A DNA stretch of 17,467 nt from the NCBI GenBank assembly GCA_003452735.1, contig DMNL01000081.1, positions 1-17,467 on the forward strand. Direction: 5' to 3'. A model generated the notes under the pieces. The model was not told where the DNA came from, did not search any database, and worked only from the letters and a program-made list of their open reading frames with translations. A program made the position numbers and the translations under genes. This document shows, one piece after another, positions 14,093 through 17,467 of this stretch (position 1 is the first letter of the stretch; each line of letters opens with the position of its first letter). The stretch comes from Spirochaetaceae bacterium (lineage in GTDB: Bacteria; Spirochaetota; Spirochaetia; Treponematales; Rectinemataceae).

Positions 14093-14121
14093 TTGTCCTG
14101 GGTCTTGTTGCGGAGTATTAT
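14093..14121 (+). promoter_or_regulatory. Predicted promoter of the DUF2156 gene, near-leaderless geometry
   Basis: TTGTCC (14093-14098) and TATTAT (14116-14121) are separated by 17 bases, with four and five of six matches. The hexamer ends eight bases before the ATG at 14130. Transcription would start at about 14128, leaving almost no leader. A GGAG at 14112-14115 lies inside the promoter and would not be in such a transcript. Confidence 0.45.
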
Positions 14122-14129
14122 GAAATTCT

Positions 14130-15083
14130 ATGGTAATTCCAACATATCCAGAATTTGCTCCCCTTACGCTCGACGCAAGAGATATTCTCTACCCAGCTCT
14201 AAATTTGCTGCCTGATGGCATCTCGGAATTCACCTTTTCAGGGCTATATCTTTTCCGAAATACTTATGGTTATGAGATTTCACAACTAACGGACGAAAAA
14301 TTCATCATATCAGGTCGCTATAAGGGCAGGACATTCTTCTATATTCCCTGCTGCTTTCCATCGATGGAGCAATTCGATGAGCTTATGCTACATTTCGACT
14401 ATATGCGCCATCTCTCGGAATGCCAAGCGTCAAAAAAAAGAATCGAGCTTGAAAGGCGTGGATATTTAGTACGAGAGGACAGGGATAATTTCGATTATCT
14501 CTATAATCGAGAAGACTTAGCCACCCTCAATGGCCGTATATATCACAAGAAGCGCAACTTAGTTAATGGCTTTGTCAGCAATTACGCCTGCGAACAGCGA
14601 CCTTTGACTAAAGACCGAACCGCGGATGCACTGTTAGTGCTTGAGGAGTGGAGAGCGGCAAAAGGGGCAGAGGGAGACTATGCGGCTGCTCGCGAGGCCT
14701 TGGAGTGCTTCGATATCTTGGGCTTGCGAGGAGCGGTCTATTATATCGACAATAGGCCAGTAGGTTGGTGCCTTGGCGAGCCACTTGCAAAAGGTAAGAT
14801 GTTCGCCATCCATTTCGAAAAAGCGATAGACAGCTATAAAGGCATCTATCAGTTCATCAATCAAGCATTTGCCCAATCTCTGCCCAAGCATTATCTGCAG
14901 ATAAATCGCGAGCAGGACCTGGGAGATCTGGGCCTTAGGCAAGCAAAAATGACTTATAGACCAGTAGGTTTTGTTAAAAAATACACTGTCGAGCGTCCTG
15001 AACTGGCGAATGTCGTCCCTGCGCCCGTAGAGCCTCCTGCAGAATGTGGGCCAGGAACTGTCCATGCGTGCGACGAAGATTGA
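14130..15083 (+). CDS. DUF2156 (phosphatidylglycerol lysyltransferase C-terminal-like) protein
   Basis: 317 residues built of two GNAT-like halves, as in the soluble DUF2156 proteins. The signature stretch is DRDNFDYLYNREDLATLNGR followed by YHKKRNLVNGF (about 117-149). The second half ends with PVGWCLGEPL, FAIHFEKAIDSYKGIYQFIN, QINREQDLGDLGLRQAKMTY and PVGFVKKY. These are the conserved segments of the family. In MprF the same fold transfers an aminoacyl group from tRNA to phosphatidylglycerol, but this protein lacks the membrane flippase domain and its own reaction is unknown. The last 25 residues are Pro/Cys-rich and variable. An in-frame TGA at 14121-14123 blocks a longer start. It is divergent from pepT and convergent with the ChrA genes. 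Confidence 0.82.
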   Translation: MVIPTYPEFAPLTLDARDILYPALNLLPDGISEFTFSGLYLFRNTYGYEISQLTDEKFIISGRYKGRTFFYIPCCFPSMEQFDELMLHFDYMRHLSECQASKKRIELERRGYLVREDRDNFDYLYNREDLATLNGRIYHKKRNLVNGFVSNYACEQRPLTKDRTADALLVLEEWRAAKGAEGDYAAAREALECFDILGLRGAVYYIDNRPVGWCLGEPLAKGKMFAIHFEKAIDSYKGIYQFINQAFAQSLPKHYLQINREQDLGDLGLRQAKMTYRPVGFVKKYTVERPELANVVPAPVEPPAECGPGTVHACDED

Positions 15084-15129
15084 AAGAATAGCTTCGACTA
15101 ACTATAAATTTTAAAACTATAGCCCAAGC

Positions 15130-15642
15130 TCAAGGAAGCACACCTAAGAGCATATTGATAGCTCCTGCCCCAAGAATGACCCATACACCATTTACTTTGG
15201 TAAAAGCTGTAACGCCAAAGGATGCCAGAGCGAATATCCATGGCCCGGGTAGGGTATTCTGAGGCAACAGAGTCCAGAGTGTCATAATGATCATCGCCAT
15301 GCTGCCTGATCGCAAGCTCTCATCGGCTAGATCCTTTTTTAAAGGTATATATTTGGAAAAAGCCAGCGTAATGGACATCGCTATAAGCGGGAAAGCTATA
15401 ACTGAGAAGGTCGCAGCTAGTGCACCAAGAAAGCCAGCCTTTTGCCAACCTACCAGTGTAGCTGCATTGAGTGCGATAGGTCCTGGCGTGGACTGAGCAA
15501 TCGCGATGAGTGAGCTAAAAGCATCGGCGCTCATCCAGTTTGGGACGATCTCTTGTTTGATGAGACCTACAACTGACCAGCCTCCTCCAAATGCGACTAT
15601 GCCTATCTTGAAAAAGGCAAGGGATATTTTCAGGATTTCCAT
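15130..15642 (-). CDS. chrA: ChrA-family transporter, second half-size subunit
   Basis: 170 residues, a single CHR domain. It opens with KISLAFFKIGIVAFGGGWSV, then LIAIAQSTPGPIALNAATLV, the conserved 'FGGG' and 'TPGP' segments, followed by hydrophobic segments consistent with five or six membrane helices. Chromate transporters of the short type are encoded as adjacent half-size pairs. This one overlaps the end of the upstream half by 13 bases, with AGGAAGG a few bases before its ATG, so the two are translated together and probably form a heterodimer. Chromate export is the name-giving role, but in an anaerobe without other chromate genes the natural substrate may be a different oxyanion such as sulfate. 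Confidence 0.88.
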   Translation of the reverse strand: MEILKISLAFFKIGIVAFGGGWSVVGLIKQEIVPNWMSADAFSSLIAIAQSTPGPIALNAATLVGWQKAGFLGALAATFSVIAFPLIAMSITLAFSKYIPLKKDLADESLRSGSMAMIIMTLWTLLPQNTLPGPWIFALASFGVTAFTKVNGVWVILGAGAINMLLGVLP

Positions 15643-16214
15643 AAAAGCCTTCCTAGGTATAGAGCTACAATTCCGCCTATCAAAATAAAGAAAGCAGCCG
15701 ATGGGAAAAGAATTAGCAATATAGCCAATATTCCTACTTCGATGAAGATTCTAGCCGTCCATTTTCGATTTTTTGCAGTCTTCCAGAGCATCGAGCCGAC
15801 AAGGCCCGGCACTACAGCGCCAGCGCCATTCAAAAAGCGCTTGAAAAGCTCGGAATCTCCATAAAGGCTGATAAAGCCTCCAACAAGGATAAGTGCTATA
15901 AAAGGCGGCAGCACTACTCCGAGAACCGCAGCAATAGCTCCTTTGACGCCCGCAATTCTATAAGAACAGAGAAAGGAAGTACTGAGTGCTACAGGGCCTG
16001 GAAACACCTGGGCACGCGAAAAAATCCTATAGAATTCTTCTTCGTCGATCCAACCCTGTTTCTGGAAGGAATTGCCTATTACAGGAACAATCACATATCC
16101 GCCACCAAGCGTAAGTGTATTGATCTGGGCCAAAGTAAGAAAGATTCTCAAAGGGGTTGGCTCAGTCTTTTTTGTGGTTTTATTTGGGCCTTTTCGCTTA
16201 GAGGGTATTTTCAT
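15630..16214 (-). CDS. chrA: ChrA-family transporter, first half-size subunit
   Basis: 194 residues from the ATG at 16214. A basic, Lys/Thr-rich N-terminal tail (about 25 residues) precedes the CHR domain: LAQINTLTLGGGYVIVPVIG, then AQVFPGPVALSTSFLCSYRI, the counterparts of the FGGG and TPGP segments in its partner, with 'LGGG' and 'FPGP' here. Four or more further hydrophobic segments follow. An ATG twelve codons upstream is less likely because AGGAGG (16224-16219) sits four bases before the chosen start. The gene begins 16 bases after the end of the helicase/nuclease gene and overlaps the next half-transporter. Confidence 0.87.
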   Translation of the reverse strand: MKIPSKRKGPNKTTKKTEPTPLRIFLTLAQINTLTLGGGYVIVPVIGNSFQKQGWIDEEEFYRIFSRAQVFPGPVALSTSFLCSYRIAGVKGAIAAVLGVVLPPFIALILVGGFISLYGDSELFKRFLNGAGAVVPGLVGSMLWKTAKNRKWTARIFIEVGILAILLILFPSAAFFILIGGIVALYLGRLLWKS

Positions 16215-16218
16215 CGAT

Positions 16219-16224
16219 CCTCCT
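16219..16224 (-). promoter_or_regulatory. Shine-Dalgarno site that fixes the first ChrA start
   Basis: AGGAGG (16224-16219) lies four bases before the ATG at 16214 and seven bases after the stop of the upstream gene. The ATG at 16250 lies inside the upstream gene and has no such site. Confidence 0.65.
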
Positions 16225-16230
16225 GAATTA

Positions 16231-17467
16231 CTAATTGTTATGCTTGTCAAAGGATATTGAATCGCAGATCCGCAATATGGTTTTCTCCTCAGGCTCGGTT
16301 TCTAGCCAGGCAATTTCCCCAAAATGCAGATACATAAGACCTGCGCGTACTTTTTTCTTTTGAAAGAGTTGCCGAGCTGCCATAATATAAAGAGCTAGCT
16401 GGAGAGAATATTCGTAAGGCGAGAATCTCTGATCGCTTTTCAAGTCAAGTATTATGACTTCTTCATCTCTTTGGGTTATGAAGTCCATTCTTCCCTCGAT
16501 GATCCATCGTCCAAGTCCAAGGAGGAAAGGGAATTCGCAGCTATATTTCTTTTCCAGGATTAGAGTTGAGAATCTAGGGGCTTCAAAGAAAGGAGCAAGC
16601 TCGCGCGCAGCATTTTCTATGAGAAACCTCATATGACGATGGGTAGCTTTATTGGTGTTGGAAACATCGATATCTGTGGCTGACGTATTCCCAAGTAGTT
16701 GGCGCGATATGGAAACGGATGGCCTATAGCTTTCAATGGACTTTCCAGCCAAAAGATGGGAGAAGAGTTCATGGACTAAAGACCCATAGGCGCTAGAGTT
16801 AAGAGATTCCCAGGAATTTTTTGCCTCAAGGAGAACTTTATCTGGGGCTTTGGTTTCCGACAAGGCCTGATGTTCTAAAGGAATCAATATATGTTCTCTT
16901 ACGAAATGCTTGGATAGCTCGCGCGCATAGTCCGCAGCAAGAGTCTCCTTTGAAATTATGGCGTTTATGTTGCTAATTGTGATACGTCGAGATTGATGGT
17001 TGACAACAGAGTTAGAAGTCAGATTTGTCATAATAGTAAGTTCGGCTAAAACTTCTTCTTTTTTTGAGGCAATTTTGCATGATGTTTCTTTGGATGTCGG
17101 TGCTAATTTTTGTGCTTCTTCTTGAGAGAGGAGCTCTTTTTGAGACAATTTCCTTTCAATTAACCCCTGTGATCTGGCTCTTTGTATTTCTTTGTCAGAG
17201 ACTAGCGGTTCGAAAAATAGCCGCAAATCCGATAGATGAGAAGGCAATTGAGTTTTATCATCGCTGTCTTGCTGGAGGAGATGAGATTTGTCCTTGAAAA
17301 GAAGCGCATGGAAGCTGTCTTTATCGTAGGATCTCTTCTCAGGAGCCGCACAGAAGAATGCAAGGTGATCGATTGCTCTTGTGCAAGCTACATATAAAAG
17401 GCGCTTGGTTTCCGCTTGCTCTTTCTCTGTGCGAAGGGCTTTTGCCTGAGTCTGAAGAATATTGGAG
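16231..17467 (-). CDS. addA: AddA/RecB-like helicase-nuclease, C-terminal part (5' end outside the window)
   Basis: 411 residues are visible and the frame is open at the window edge. Visible residues 19-31 read ETKRLLYVACTRA, motif VI of UvrD/Rep-type superfamily 1 helicases, which binds ATP with its arginine. After a charged linker of about 150 residues comes a PD-(D/E)XK nuclease of the RecB/AddA type: His232 (GSLVHELFSHL), Asp328 (EGRMDFI), Asp341 and Lys343 (ILDLKSD), then Tyr and Gln356 in YEYSLQLALYI. The complex with AddB resects double-strand breaks before RecA loading. A partner addB would be expected upstream, outside the window. The linker is Glu/Lys-rich and poorly conserved. A TTG at 17247 is not a real start because the frame continues through motif VI. 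RecB or a UvrD-nuclease fusion are alternatives. Confidence 0.85.
   Translation of the reverse strand, partial: SNILQTQAKALRTEKEQAETKRLLYVACTRAIDHLAFFCAAPEKRSYDKDSFHALLFKDKSHLLQQDSDDKTQLPSHLSDLRLFFEPLVSDKEIQRARSQGLIERKLSQKELLSQEEAQKLAPTSKETSCKIASKKEEVLAELTIMTNLTSNSVVNHQSRRITISNINAIISKETLAADYARELSKHFVREHILIPLEHQALSETKAPDKVLLEAKNSWESLNSSAYGSLVHELFSHLLAGKSIESYRPSVSISRQLLGNTSATDIDVSNTNKATHRHMRFLIENAARELAPFFEAPRFSTLILEKKYSCEFPFLLGLGRWIIEGRMDFITQRDEEVIILDLKSDQRFSPYEYSLQLALYIMAARQLFQKKKVRAGLMYLHFGEIAWLETEPEEKTILRICDSISFDKHNN

Noticed and set aside
14120..14215. Small 31-codon frame with a well-placed GGAG, overlapping the DUF2156 start out of frame
   Set aside because: The GGAG and ATG lie in or before the -10 box TATTAT, so they are probably not transcribed. 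The peptide resembles nothing and DUF2156 needs the other frame.

Overview
The window looks like chromosomal DNA from an anaerobic bacterium, most likely a spirochaete (Treponema-like or a relative). The reasons are an aspartate carbamoyltransferase whose catalytic and regulatory chains are fused, as known in Treponema and Thermotoga, a cytidylate-kinase-like protein ending in a BON domain, a DUF2156 protein, and an oxygen-sensitive 2-hydroxyacyl-CoA dehydratase/activase pair. The phylum is an inference, at about 70%. There is no phage, insertion sequence, integrase or CRISPR array. Coding density is high and all genes appear intact except the two cut by the window edges.

Layout. 1-188 (-): start of a DMT/EamA transporter. 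359-1975 (+): a cytidylate-kinase-like gene, then an RlmB-type rRNA 2'-O-methyltransferase. 2104-4843 (-): a TRAM/Fe-S RNA m5U methyltransferase whose end overlaps a fused pyrBI. 4901-6322 (+): a beta-CASP metallo-beta-lactamase ribonuclease, divergent from the methyltransferase across a compact double promoter. 6319-10824 (-): tRNA-Thr(CGU), a six-cysteine 2-hydroxyacyl-CoA dehydratase-like protein, a large activase fused to a second dehydratase-like domain, methylthioadenosine phosphorylase and RpiB. 10958-12445 (-): a GNAT-fold protein and a ROK sugar kinase behind a strong promoter. 12715-13971 (-): peptidase T. 14130-15083 (+): a DUF2156 protein. 15130-17467 (-): the end of an AddA-type helicase/nuclease, followed by two ChrA half-transporters.

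Two points stand out. First, the dehydratase/activase pair. The stand-alone subunit has exactly six cysteines, most at family cluster positions, and its partner combines a dehydratase-like domain with an ASKHA ATPase. This resembles ATP-dependent reductases of the double-cubane-cluster type more than a classical two-subunit dehydratase, and it sits directly upstream of methylthioadenosine phosphorylase. Second, most genes that head a transcription unit have no Shine-Dalgarno sequence and instead carry a -10-like hexamer ending 6-8 bases before the ATG (11 in one case). Genes inside operons have good Shine-Dalgarno sequences. This suggests leaderless or near-leaderless mRNAs are common here.

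Functionally the window is mostly housekeeping: pyrimidine synthesis, rRNA modification, RNA decay, nucleoside and pentose phosphate salvage, peptide use, and recombination. The reductase-like operon is the one part whose substrate cannot be named from sequence.
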